Shown: one piece after another, positions 16,223 through 25,649 of the stretch
How the letters are laid out: each line of letters starts with the position of its first letter
Numbering within the stretch: position 1 is the stretch's first letter
Source of the DNA: Rhodobacteraceae bacterium LMO-JJ12
Lineage (GTDB): Bacteria > Pseudomonadota > Alphaproteobacteria > Rhodobacterales > Rhodobacteraceae
DNA: 64,000 nucleotides
Direction: 5' to 3'
Assembly: GCA_021555075.1 (NCBI GenBank)
Contig: JAKGBX010000001.1
Location: forward strand, 1,240,001 to 1,304,000
Notes under the pieces: model-generated
The model's input: the letters and a program-made list of their open reading frames with translations, nothing else
What the model was told of the DNA's origin: nothing
Databases searched by the model: none
Made by a program: the position numbers and the translations under genes

Positions 16223-17362
16223 TTAGCGGGGTTTATGGACGTGGGCCGATTGCACGAGGCCAAAGGCCATCATCAGCACCAGCATCGCCGAGCCGCCATA
16301 GCTGACCAATGGCAACGGCACGCCGACAACCGGCAACAGCCCCATAACCATCGACATGTTGACGGCAAAATAGAGAAAGAACGTGGTGGCGATGCCGAGC
16401 GTCAAGAGGGCGGCGAAGCGATTGGCATTAGAGAGCGCCGAAGCGATGCAGAAGAAGATGATCAGCGCATAAAGGCCGAGAAGCGAGACAGCGCCGAGAA
16501 AGCCGAACTCCTCGGCCAGGGTGGTGAAGATGAAATCGGTATGTTTCTCGGGCAGGAAGTTGAGGCGGCTTTGGGTGCCTTGCATGAAGCCGCGCCCGGT
16601 CCAGCCGCCGGACCCCAGCGCGATTTTGGATTGGGTGATATGATAGCCTGCGCCCAAGGGGTCGGCGGCGGGATCGAGGAAGGTGTCGATGCGGCGGTAT
16701 TGATAGTTGTTGAGCAATTGCCAAGGGGTGCCGCGCGATTGAAACACAGCCGTAACGACGCCGACGCCCGAGGCGATGACGGCGGCGAAATAGAGCCAAT
16801 GCACCCCGGCGATGAACATCACCGCGCCGCCGCCCATGAGCAACAGGATCGCGGTGCCGAGATCGGGCTGGCGTAGCACGAGCGCGGTGGGCAGCAGGAT
16901 CAGCAGCACCGGCAGGGCGACCCAGAGCGGGTGCGACACCTTGTTGATCGGCAGCCAGTCGTAATAGGCAGCCAGCAGCATCACCAGGGTGATCTTCATC
17001 AACTCGGAAGGTTGCAGGCGCATGAACCCGAGGTCGATCCAGCGCTGTGCACCGCCGCCCTCGGCGCCGAACATTGCCACCAGAACCAGGAGCGCGATGG
17101 TGCCGAGATAGGCGACCAGCGCGACATTGCGCCAGAACCAGATCGGGACCATGGCGATTACGATCATCACCACGAGCCCGAGGCCAAAGCGTTTTATCTG
17201 GGGTTCGGCCCAGGGCGAAAACGACCCGCCTGCCACGGAATAGAGCATGAGGAAGCCGAGACAGGCGACCGCCGCCAGCAACAGCACCACCGGCCAGTTG
17301 AGGAACAGCATCTTGCGCGGGCCGGAGGGGACGTGCTGAACCGTGTGTTCGAGATAGCTCAT
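16223..17362 (-). CDS. rodA: Rod-shape peptidoglycan polymerase RodA (SEDS family)
   Basis: A 379-residue integral membrane glycosyltransferase that polymerises lipid II during cell elongation together with PBP2. SEDS hallmarks are visible: RWIDLGFMRLQPSELMKI, LRQPDLGTAI, HTDFIFTTLAEEFGF, and VGVPLPLVSYGGSAM near the end. About ten helices. The start overlaps the mrdA stop (ATGA). Last gene of the mre/mrd operon. Confidence 0.96.
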   Translation of the reverse strand: MSYLEHTVQHVPSGPRKMLFLNWPVVLLLAAVACLGFLMLYSVAGGSFSPWAEPQIKRFGLGLVVMIVIAMVPIWFWRNVALVAYLGTIALLVLVAMFGAEGGGAQRWIDLGFMRLQPSELMKITLVMLLAAYYDWLPINKVSHPLWVALPVLLILLPTALVLRQPDLGTAILLLMGGGAVMFIAGVHWLYFAAVIASGVGVVTAVFQSRGTPWQLLNNYQYRRIDTFLDPAADPLGAGYHITQSKIALGSGGWTGRGFMQGTQSRLNFLPEKHTDFIFTTLAEEFGFLGAVSLLGLYALIIFFCIASALSNANRFAALLTLGIATTFFLYFAVNMSMVMGLLPVVGVPLPLVSYGGSAMLVLMMAFGLVQSAHVHKPR

Positions 17363-19302
17363 GCGCGCCCTGGCCTGTCATTTTCCTCGGGCGGGCGGAG
17401 TTTGCTCAGTTGTTCCTGTTGGGCGCGGATGCGACCGCGATCTTTTGAGGGGTAGGCGGCGAGCGGCGGGTCTTCGCCATAGAGCGCCTGGAGTGTGATG
17501 TCGCGCGCAATCGGGGCTGCCGTGGTGGAGCCGCCGCCGCCATGTTCGACGACAACTGACACGGCGATGCGCGGATTGTCGAAGGGGGCGAAGTCGACAT
17601 AGAGCGCGTGGTCGCGGCGGTTCCACGGCAGATCCTGATTGCGGGTCACGCCCGCGCGCCGTTCGGCGGCAGTAATGCGGCGGACCTGGGAAGTGCCGGT
17701 CTTGCCAGCCATGCGGAAGCCTTCGGCGACGATGCGCGAGCTGTATGAGGTGCCACGTTGGTGGTTGGAGACGTCGAACATTGCTTTGCGTATCGCGCGC
17801 AGGTGGTTTTCGTTGAGGCCGAGAGTTTCGCCTTGTCGGGAGGGTTGTTCGACGCCGTCGATCGAGCGGATAAGCCGAGGGGTGAGCCCGCGACCCGTGG
17901 CGATGCGCGCCGTCATTACCGCCAGTTGCAGCGGCGAAGCCAGAACGAAGCCCTGACCGATGGCGGCGTTGACGCTGTCGCCGATGACCCAGTCCTCGCC
18001 CTTGGTGGCGCGTTTCCACTCTTTGGTGGGCGCGACACCGGAGGCGACGGAGGACATCGGGATGTCGAATTTTTCGCCGATGCCGAGGCGTTTTGCCATC
18101 GCGGAAATCCGTTCGATCCCGGTTTCCAGTGCCAGTTCATAGTAGAAGATGTCACAGCTTTCGCGCAAACTCCGGTTGAGATCGACGTTGCCGTGACCGG
18201 CGCGTTTCCAGCAGTGAAACCGCGAGGAGTGGACTTCGAGCACGCCCTTGCAATTGAAAGTGTCTTTCTGGTCGATAATCTCGGCTTCGAGAGCGGCCAG
18301 CGCCACGACCATCTTGAAGGTTGAGCCGGGCGGGTAGAGCCCTTGCACCGACTTGGCGACGAGCGGGCGGTGATCATCTTCCAGCAGGGCGTTGTAATCG
18401 GTGGTCGAGATGCCGTTGACGAAAAGGTTGGGATCGAACGTGGGCGCCGAGGCGACGGCGAGGATGTCACCGCTTTCGCAATCTATCACCACTGCGGCGG
18501 CGCTTTCGTCGCCAAGGCGCGCCTGAACATAGTTTTGCAGCATGTGGTCGATGGTGAGCTGGATGTCGGAGCCGGCTTCGCCTTCCTGGCGGTCAAGTTC
18601 GCGCATTTCGCGCCCGGCGGCGTTGACCTCGACGCGTTTGATGCCGGCCTTGCCGCGCAGGCGTTCTTCCTCGCGCGCCTCAAGGCCGATCTTGCCGATC
18701 TGGAAGCGGGGCAGGCGCAGCAGCGGATCGGGAGTTTCGATCCTGGAGAGGTCATAGTCGGAGACCGGGCCGACATAGCCGACCACATGGGTGAAGTCGG
18801 GGCCGAGCGGATAGGTGCGCGACAGGCCGACTTCGGGGGTGACACCGGGCAGGGCGGGGGCGTTGATCGCGACGCGCGACAACTCCTCCCAGGTGACGCG
18901 GTCAGCCACGGAAACCGGCGTGTCGCCACGGCGCTTGCGCATCTCTTCGCGTGCGTCGGCGACCGCTTCGGGATCAAGCGTGATGATCTGTGACAGGCGC
19001 ACGAGGACGGCGTCGACATCGCCGGCCTCTTCACGGGTCATGGTGATGCGATAGGACGGCACGTTGCGCGCCACAAAGCGGCCGGTGCGATCGAAGATTT
19101 CGCCGCGCGCGGGCGGGATCAGGCGGATCGAGATGCGGTTCTCTTCGGCGAGAAAGCGGAACTGATCGGCCTGATCGACCTGAAGGAAGCGCATGCGTAG
19201 CGCCAACCCGCCCAAGGCGGCGACCTGCATACCGCCGAGCAGCAGGCCACGGCGGGTCACCATGCGGTGCGATTGGGCGGTGTCACGGGGGGATCGTCGC
19301 AT
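17359..19302 (-). CDS. mrdA: Penicillin-binding protein 2 (elongasome transpeptidase)
   Basis: A 647-residue class B PBP that cross-links peptidoglycan in the elongasome. A short cytoplasmic N-terminus is followed by one membrane helix (LLLGGMQVAALGGLALRM), the dimerisation domain (PPARGEIFDR), and the transpeptidase domain with SxxK in PGSTFKM, the SxN-position motif in ESCDIFYYE, and KTGTS near residue 550. AGGAGAC precedes the ATG. It lies 12 bases after mreD and is coupled to rodA. Confidence 0.96.
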   Translation of the reverse strand: MRRSPRDTAQSHRMVTRRGLLLGGMQVAALGGLALRMRFLQVDQADQFRFLAEENRISIRLIPPARGEIFDRTGRFVARNVPSYRITMTREEAGDVDAVLVRLSQIITLDPEAVADAREEMRKRRGDTPVSVADRVTWEELSRVAINAPALPGVTPEVGLSRTYPLGPDFTHVVGYVGPVSDYDLSRIETPDPLLRLPRFQIGKIGLEAREEERLRGKAGIKRVEVNAAGREMRELDRQEGEAGSDIQLTIDHMLQNYVQARLGDESAAAVVIDCESGDILAVASAPTFDPNLFVNGISTTDYNALLEDDHRPLVAKSVQGLYPPGSTFKMVVALAALEAEIIDQKDTFNCKGVLEVHSSRFHCWKRAGHGNVDLNRSLRESCDIFYYELALETGIERISAMAKRLGIGEKFDIPMSSVASGVAPTKEWKRATKGEDWVIGDSVNAAIGQGFVLASPLQLAVMTARIATGRGLTPRLIRSIDGVEQPSRQGETLGLNENHLRAIRKAMFDVSNHQRGTSYSSRIVAEGFRMAGKTGTSQVRRITAAERRAGVTRNQDLPWNRRDHALYVDFAPFDNPRIAVSVVVEHGGGGSTTAAPIARDITLQALYGEDPPLAAYPSKDRGRIRAQQEQLSKLRPPEENDRPGRA

Positions 19303-19314
19303 TGCCGCTGTCTC

Positions 19315-19854
19315 CTATTGCCGCTGTCCGAGCGCGTTGATCTCGCCGAGGCCAACAGCGCGCAGGCCGAAGGCATAGCGGCTGATCAACACGATCACCG
19401 GGTAGGTGAGCACCGTCATCGTCAGTTGGCTGAGGAAGAGGCCCGGGCCGGGCGGGTTGACCAGCAGGAGCGACAGGATCAGCCGATAGCCCAGCATCAC
19501 GGCGATAAAGGCGAAGGAAACGGTGATCCATTCGACGGAAAACGGCATCGTGCTGAGGGATTGGCGGCGCGCGGAGAGTTTGTTGAACGCGATCAATGAC
19601 AGCGCGGCGTAGAGCCCCGGCGGGCGGCCAAGCAGCAGATCGGCAAGCAGCAAGAGTCCGGCGACCATCAGGACGGGCGTGTATTCCGGGCGGCGCAGCA
19701 CCCAGGCAAAGGCAAAACCCAGCACCAGATCAGGCCCGGCCCAGCGGCGCGGCGTGGTTTCCAGAGGCAGCAGATGAAAAAACAGGATCGCCAACACCAG
19801 AAAGGCAAAACCGAAGCGCATCAGCCAGAGCCGCAGGAGGGAGACTTCATCCAT
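19315..19854 (-). CDS. mreD: Rod shape-determining protein MreD
   Basis: A 179-residue hydrophobic protein with about six helices (LWLMRFGFAFLVLAILFFHLL; PDLVLGFAFAWVLRRPEY; ADLLLGRPPG), typical of MreD, an inner-membrane part of the elongasome. I start at the Met before DEVSLLRLW, which overlaps the mreC stop by 8 bases. The longer open frame adds 15 residues from inside mreC. Confidence 0.9.
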   Translation of the reverse strand: MDEVSLLRLWLMRFGFAFLVLAILFFHLLPLETTPRRWAGPDLVLGFAFAWVLRRPEYTPVLMVAGLLLLADLLLGRPPGLYAALSLIAFNKLSARRQSLSTMPFSVEWITVSFAFIAVMLGYRLILSLLLVNPPGPGLFLSQLTMTVLTYPVIVLISRYAFGLRAVGLGEINALGQRQ

Positions 19855-20773
19855 CGGTGCCCTCCGTCGGTATGACGGCGGCGGGAGATGGCGCGCCATC
19901 GGTGGCTGTCAGGGGTTCGGGCACGATCAGCTGACCGGGATCGAGGATGCGTTCGCGGCCATGATGGCGCAGCACGCGCAGGTATTCGAGCCGCTCGTAG
20001 TCTGCTGCCAGCCGCACCCGCATCCGCCCACCGGGATCGACCGCGATTTCGCCCACCAGAAGGCCGGGTGGGAAGACTTCACCGTCACCGGAACTGACCA
20101 CGCGATCACCGGGGCGCACGATATCGGGGTTTTCGATGAATTCGATGGAGGGCGAGAGGGTATTGTCGCCCACCAGAAGGGCGGTTTGCCCGGACGCCTG
20201 AATAGTGACGGGGATGCGCGAACTGGCATCGGTGAGCAGGATCACGCGCGAGGTGTTTTCGCCAACCCCCGAGATGCGCCCGACCAGCCCGATTTCATCC
20301 ATCGCCGCCCAGCCATCAAGGATGGAGTCGCGTGCGCCGATATTGAGCAGCACCGACTGGCGGAAGGGGGAGCCGCTATCGGCAAGGACGACGCCGGTGA
20401 TGAAGGTCAGGCGCGGATCGAGGCGCACCTTGTTGAGATCGAGCAGGCGGGCATTTTCCTGACCCAGTTGCACGGCGGCTTCTTTCCATTTGCGCATCTT
20501 CTGAAGCTCGCGTTTGAGCTCCTGATTTTGTTCATGCAGGCTTTGATAGCTCTGAAAATCGCGCAAGAGGTTGACCGATGCAGTGACGGGCGCCATTGCC
20601 CAGCTGAAACTGGGGACGACCCGATCGACCACCTGGGCGCGGAAGCGTTCGACGCGCGGACTGTCGATTCGCCAGACCAGGAAGAGGGCGAGCAGCAACA
20701 GCACGAGAATCGCGCCCATCAGCCGCTTGAGCGGGCCGGTATAATCATCAGATTGTGCGCGGTCGCGTGCCAT
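19847..20773 (-). CDS. mreC: Rod shape-determining protein MreC
   Basis: A 308-residue bitopic protein: a short basic N-terminus, one helix (LMGAILVLLLLALFLVW), a periplasmic coiled coil (residues ~70-105, NQELKRELQKMRKWKEAA), then the beta-barrel MreC domain (SPFRQSVLLNIGARDSILDG; GLVGRISGV; PDIVRPGDRVVSSGDGE). It scaffolds PBP2/RodA. Here it begins its own transcription unit: mreB, normally just upstream, is separated from it by two opposing genes. Confidence 0.94.
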   Translation of the reverse strand: MARDRAQSDDYTGPLKRLMGAILVLLLLALFLVWRIDSPRVERFRAQVVDRVVPSFSWAMAPVTASVNLLRDFQSYQSLHEQNQELKRELQKMRKWKEAAVQLGQENARLLDLNKVRLDPRLTFITGVVLADSGSPFRQSVLLNIGARDSILDGWAAMDEIGLVGRISGVGENTSRVILLTDASSRIPVTIQASGQTALLVGDNTLSPSIEFIENPDIVRPGDRVVSSGDGEVFPPGLLVGEIAVDPGGRMRVRLAADYERLEYLRVLRHHGRERILDPGQLIVPEPLTATDGAPSPAAVIPTEGTDG

Positions 20774-21010
20774 GCGTGGAGTTATACCATGGGCAATGAG
20801 GGAGGTTGAGAGGGAAAAGGCTCACGAATGTGTGGGAGTGGGGGGGGGCGAGTTTGAGGCGAGTAGGACAGTCGTTTGCAGCGCGGCAGATGACCGCTCG
20901 TGTGCAGGGTTCGTGTGAATGACGTTCATGCGGCAAACAATGAAGCCTTCCAGCCATTATCATTCCTTGTTGCTTAGCATAAGGGAGGGGGACCTTTAGG
21001 AGAATGAACG

Positions 21011-21523
21011 ATGAAGACTTCACAGAGCGTGCCAGAACTGGTTGCGGCGGCACGGGCCAACGCAAAGGTGTTAGAAGATAAAATTTCGGCCATTCGGGAA
21101 GAGTTGGACGGGCAGAATGGTTCTGATGCGCAAGTTGAAGAGCTTTGCGCTGCGAATGCCGCCCTTGAATTGGCAGCGGTTGATATTTTCACTCTTTTTG
21201 AGTCGCGAATGCAGCATCATTTCAAACGCGGTCCGTTTTCACGAAAATTGAAGGCATCGCTGTTGGCTTCCGGGCGTGATGATCTGGCCGAAAGGATTCA
21301 CCAGTATTACCTTGCAGTTAACGTGCTCAAGCACGGAACAGGCGCGAGTTATCGGGAATTGCTTGACGCTCCGAGCACACTTTTTCAACTGAAGCTTGTC
21401 GAAAGTGTCAAATCAGGCGAGGGGCATGCCACTTCGGGGCTAATAGATGTTGACGTTCCGGGCTTTTTTGAGGGGTTGGCCACAACACTTCTTGAGGCGC
21501 ATCAATACCTTGAAAAGCGGTAG
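21011..21523 (+). CDS. Hypothetical all-alpha protein, inserted between mreC and mreB
   Basis: A 170-residue cytoplasmic protein I do not recognise. It is predicted mostly helical, with an N-terminal coiled-coil-like stretch (residues 8-55), then LASGRDDLAERIHQYYLAVNV followed by LKHGTG. The KHGTG segment is weakly reminiscent of helical bundle proteins of the HEPN type, but I cannot support that assignment. AGGAGA precedes the ATG by 7 bases, so translation is credible. Base composition is about 50% G+C in the two lines I counted, against roughly 70% in the adjacent mrdA gene, and the orientation opposes the mre operon, which suggests acquisition. Confidence 0.75.
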   Translation: MKTSQSVPELVAAARANAKVLEDKISAIREELDGQNGSDAQVEELCAANAALELAAVDIFTLFESRMQHHFKRGPFSRKLKASLLASGRDDLAERIHQYYLAVNVLKHGTGASYRELLDAPSTLFQLKLVESVKSGEGHATSGLIDVDVPGFFEGLATTLLEAHQYLEKR

Positions 21524-21605
21524 TTTTGCGAACTCAATTTATCGAAAATGAATATGCGATGCATGGTTATTGATGCGTCCACGACTGAGAAAGTCCACAT
21601 ATCCT

Positions 21606-22079
21606 ATGTCTGATCCGCGCATGAAAATCGTGTTGGTAACACCCGAGATCCCCTACAATACTGGCGCTATCGGCCGGACGTGCGTTGCGTTGAACCTGGA
21701 GTTGATACTGATCAAACCTTACGGGTTTTCTCTTGACGAGAAAGCCGTGCGGCGGGCCGGGACGGATTATTGGAAATACGTAAATCTGAGCGAATATGAC
21801 AGTTGGGATAGTTTTCTGAAGGTGCGCAAGCCAGGCCGCGAAAAGCTGTTCTTCTTTGAAGAACACGGCGCCCAAACCCTCTATGATGCTGATTATCAAC
21901 TAGATGGTTATTTGGTATTTGGCTGTGAATCCAAGGGCTTGCCATTGGAAATACTATCTGAGGTGGAGGATCGGACGTTCAGCTTGCCGATGCTTGATAC
22001 ACGTGTTCGATCGCTCAATCTGGCGAATGTCGCCACAGCAGTCATCTATCAAGCGATGCGTGGTCAACTGGGCGGTTAA
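21606..22079 (+). CDS. trmL: tRNA (cytidine/uridine-34-2'-O)-methyltransferase TrmL (SPOUT)
   Basis: A 157-residue SPOUT methyltransferase that 2'-O-methylates the wobble base of tRNA-Leu isoacceptors using S-adenosylmethionine. The knot motifs are clear: TPEIPYNTGAIGRTC at the N-terminus, FGCESKGLP, and LPMLDTRVRSLNLANVATAV at the C-terminus. The start is uncertain: this ATG or an ATG five codons later (MKIVLV); an earlier ATG at 21570 is unlikely. It shares the lower G+C of the preceding gene and is convergent with mreB. Confidence 0.93.
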   Translation: MSDPRMKIVLVTPEIPYNTGAIGRTCVALNLELILIKPYGFSLDEKAVRRAGTDYWKYVNLSEYDSWDSFLKVRKPGREKLFFFEEHGAQTLYDADYQLDGYLVFGCESKGLPLEILSEVEDRTFSLPMLDTRVRSLNLANVATAVIYQAMRGQLGG

Positions 22080-22102
22080 AAGCGGGCGTTGGGGGGATTG
22101 TT

Positions 22103-22129
22103 GGCACTGCAGACAAAACCGGCAGTGCC
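22103..22129. terminator. Hairpin between convergent trmL and mreB
   Basis: The perfect 8-bp stem GGCACTGC / GCAGTGCC with an 11-base loop lies between two converging stops. Confidence 0.55.
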
Positions 22130-22157
22130 TAAATCCAGTTGCAGCGCGACCGCCGAC

Positions 22158-23465
<1,308 letters not shown>

Positions 23466-25046
23466 TCAGCTCAGGTCGCGGTAGTTGATTTCCTTTTGGT
23501 CTTCACCGAGCTTGCCACGTCGCGTGAGCAGACGGTTGAGAGCGTGGATATAGGCCTTGGCGCTGGCGACAACGGTGTCGGTATCGGCCGATTGGCCGGT
23601 GGCGATGTTGCCGTCTTCTTCGAGGCGCACCGAAACGGTGGCCTGGGCATCGGTGCCTTCGGTCACGGCGTGGACCTGGTAGAGTTCGAGATGGGCGGTG
23701 TTGGGATGCAGCGCGCGGATCGCGCGGAAGCTGGCATCGACCGGGCCATCGCCGCTTTCAACGGCGGTTTTCTCGACGCCGTCGATCTCCATCACCAAGG
23801 TGGCTTCGGCGGGGCCGCCGGTGCCGCAGGTGACGCGCAGGGTTTTGAGCTTGAGGCGGGCGTTTTCGGTGCTTTCGCCGACGCGCATCAGCGCAAGGAT
23901 GTCGTCATCAAACACCTCTTTCTTGCGGTCGGCCAGGTCTTTGAATTGGACAAAAACATCTTTGAGTTGGTTGTCTCCGACCTCGAACCCCAGTTGGTGG
24001 AGCTTGTCACGCAGGGCGGCACGGCCCGAATGCTTGCCCAAGGGCAGGGTGGAGGAGGCCAGACCAACATGTTCGGGGCGCATGATCTCGAAATTTTCAG
24101 GGTTTTTGAGCATGCCGTCCTGATGGATGCCGCTTTCATGCGCGAAGGCGTTTTTGCCGACGATGGCCTTGTTAAATTGCACCGGGAAGCCCGAAACGGT
24201 GGCGACGCGGCGTGAGATCGCCATGATTTTCGTGGTGTCCACACCGGTAGTCCACGGCAGAATGTCGTGGCGGGTTTTGAGCGCCATGACGACCTCTTCC
24301 AGGGCGGTATTACCGGCGCGTTCGCCAAGGCCATTGATCGTGCATTCGATTTGACGCGCGCCACCGGCCACGGCGGCCAGTGCGTTGGCGGTCGCCATGC
24401 CGAGATCGTTGTGGCAATGGGTGGCGAAGATCACCTCGTCTGCGCCGGGCACTTCGGCGATCAGGCGGCGGATCAGGTCGGCGGATTCCTCCGGGGCGGT
24501 GTAGCCGACGGTATCTGGCACGTTGATCGTGGTGGCGCCGGCCTTGATGGCGATTTCGACCACACGGGCGAGATAATCCCATTCGGTGCGGGTGGCATCC
24601 ATCGGCGACCATTGCACGTTGTCGCAGAGATTGCGCGCGTGGGTCACGGTGTCGTGGATACGCTCGGCCATTTCATCCATTGTCAGATTGGGGATCTGGC
24701 GGTGCAGTGGCGAGGTGCCGATAAACGTATGGATGCGCGGTTGGGCGGCGTCGCGGATGGCCTCCCAACAGCGGTCGATATCTTTGGAGCTGGCGCGCGA
24801 CAGGCCGCAGATTACCGCATTCTTCGAACGTTTGGCGATCTCGTTCACGGCGCGGAAATCGCCCTCGGACGCGATGGGGAAGCCGGCTTCGATGATGTCG
24901 ACCCCCATATCGTCGAGCATTTCGGCGATTTCGAGCTTTTCCTCGTGGGTCATTGTGGCGCCGGGGGATTGTTCGCCGTCGCGCAGGGTCGTGTCAAAAA
25001 TCAGGACGCGGTCGCGGGGAGTCGTGCGGGTGTTTGTATCAGTCAT
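23466..25046 (-). CDS. leuA: 2-isopropylmalate synthase
   Basis: A 526-residue enzyme for the first committed step of leucine synthesis, condensing acetyl-CoA with 2-ketoisovalerate. The DRE-TIM barrel motifs are DTTLRDGEQSPG (residues 18-29), THCHNDLGMATANA (metal-binding His-x-His) and GLGERAGN. The C-terminal leucine-binding regulatory domain follows (residues ~395-520). A leucine-rich leader peptide and alternative stems lie immediately upstream, so expression should respond to charged tRNA-Leu in addition to allosteric inhibition. Confidence 0.97.
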   Translation of the reverse strand: MTDTNTRTTPRDRVLIFDTTLRDGEQSPGATMTHEEKLEIAEMLDDMGVDIIEAGFPIASEGDFRAVNEIAKRSKNAVICGLSRASSKDIDRCWEAIRDAAQPRIHTFIGTSPLHRQIPNLTMDEMAERIHDTVTHARNLCDNVQWSPMDATRTEWDYLARVVEIAIKAGATTINVPDTVGYTAPEESADLIRRLIAEVPGADEVIFATHCHNDLGMATANALAAVAGGARQIECTINGLGERAGNTALEEVVMALKTRHDILPWTTGVDTTKIMAISRRVATVSGFPVQFNKAIVGKNAFAHESGIHQDGMLKNPENFEIMRPEHVGLASSTLPLGKHSGRAALRDKLHQLGFEVGDNQLKDVFVQFKDLADRKKEVFDDDILALMRVGESTENARLKLKTLRVTCGTGGPAEATLVMEIDGVEKTAVESGDGPVDASFRAIRALHPNTAHLELYQVHAVTEGTDAQATVSVRLEEDGNIATGQSADTDTVVASAKAYIHALNRLLTRRGKLGEDQKEINYRDLS

Positions 25047-25068
25047 TTCAGGGTCTCTTTTGATTTGT

Positions 25069-25142
25069 CCTTAGCCTCTTGGCGCGAAAGCGATATCCCC
25101 TGAGCGTTCGCGCCAGGACGGCACGCTCAGAGGCGGCTAAGG
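25069..25142 (-). promoter_or_regulatory. leuA attenuator: alternative RNA stems
   Basis: Four arms can be read on the minus strand. Arm A CCTTAGCC (25142-25135, inside the last leader codons) pairs with arm D GGCTAAGG (25076-25069). Arm B TGGCGCGAA (25115-25107) pairs with arm C TTCGCGCCA (25088-25080). A competing hairpin CTGAGCGT / ACGCTCAG (25130-25123 with 25107-25100) spans the leader stop codon and would be knotted with B:C. No T run follows, so Rho action or occlusion of the leuA ribosome site is more likely than intrinsic termination. Confidence 0.75.
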
Positions 25143-25213
25143 AATAGCAGCGCGGCCAGCGGCCCGTGGGCGGGGCTGGAAATCAAGGAAATGATATGCG
25201 TCTGCGTCAACAT
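25127..25213 (-). CDS. Leucine-rich leader peptide of leuA (LeuL type)
   Basis: A 28-codon frame, ATG to TGA, ending 80 bases before leuA on the same strand. The peptide is MLTQTHIISLISSPAHGPL, then AALLFLSRL: seven leucines in 28 residues, four of them in the last seven codons (CTG CTA TTC CTT AGC CGC CTC), plus three isoleucines. The terminal Leu codons overlap arm A of the downstream stem system, as expected when a ribosome stalled for charged tRNA-Leu chooses the RNA fold. No strong Shine-Dalgarno is visible. Confidence 0.8.
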   Translation of the reverse strand: MLTQTHIISLISSPAHGPLAALLFLSRL

Positions 25214-25483
25214 GCGGGCAAGTTATACGCGGGGAGCCGCGAAGATAAAGCCCAAAATGCCGCAGCAGGAAAATTTGACCTGAGAGGCGCGCGCAACCGA
25301 GCGCTTATGTGTGGGGATAGACCCATGTGGCGGGGCCGGGTGATGGCAATTGGCACGAGGATAAGGACGCGCGCCAGATCTGAGGCGCCTGAGCGGGCCG
25401 GAAATTGCGGCGTGCAACATATCAATTGTGTGGGCGTCTCACGACGTTTTAGTAAGTGCGCTGGCCTTTTTACGCGGCGCGCC

Positions 25484-25497
25484 ATGATATGAATCAA
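25484..25497. promoter_or_regulatory. FNR/FixK-like site upstream of the SQR-like gene
   Basis: ATGATatgaATCAA matches the TTGAT-N4-ATCAA consensus at nine of ten positions. It lies 153 bases before the chosen flavoprotein start. Similar sites precede two cytochrome genes 3 kb away. Confidence 0.45.
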
Positions 25498-25525
25498 AGA
25501 AGACATATTCGAATTGATTAATGTG

Positions 25526-25538
25526 TCACATGTTGTGA
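25526..25538. promoter_or_regulatory. Perfect dyad TCACAtgtTGTGA
   Basis: An inverted repeat with 5-bp arms and a 3-base centre in AT-rich DNA, about 110 bases upstream of the flavoprotein gene. It may be an operator for a dimeric regulator; CRP-like arms are suggestive, but the spacing is shorter than a CRP site. Confidence 0.35.
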
Positions 25539-25649
25539 TGTGCAATACTACTTTAGAATTTTAGCATTCGGTCGGCCCGAGGGACGGGGTTTGGCCCGCG
25601 ACTAAACGCGAACCTGGCGGCGGTGGTCGCCACTGCAGGAGAATACAAA

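Larger units (their letters stand above)
25214..25649. other. Divergent intergenic region between leuA leader and SQR-like gene
   Basis: About 436 bases without a convincing gene. The part from 25440 to 25570 is AT-richer than its surroundings and holds the FNR-like site and the TCACAtgtTGTGA dyad, listed separately. The leuA promoter should lie just above 25213, but I cannot fix its boxes. Small open frames here lack domains. Confidence 0.5.
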
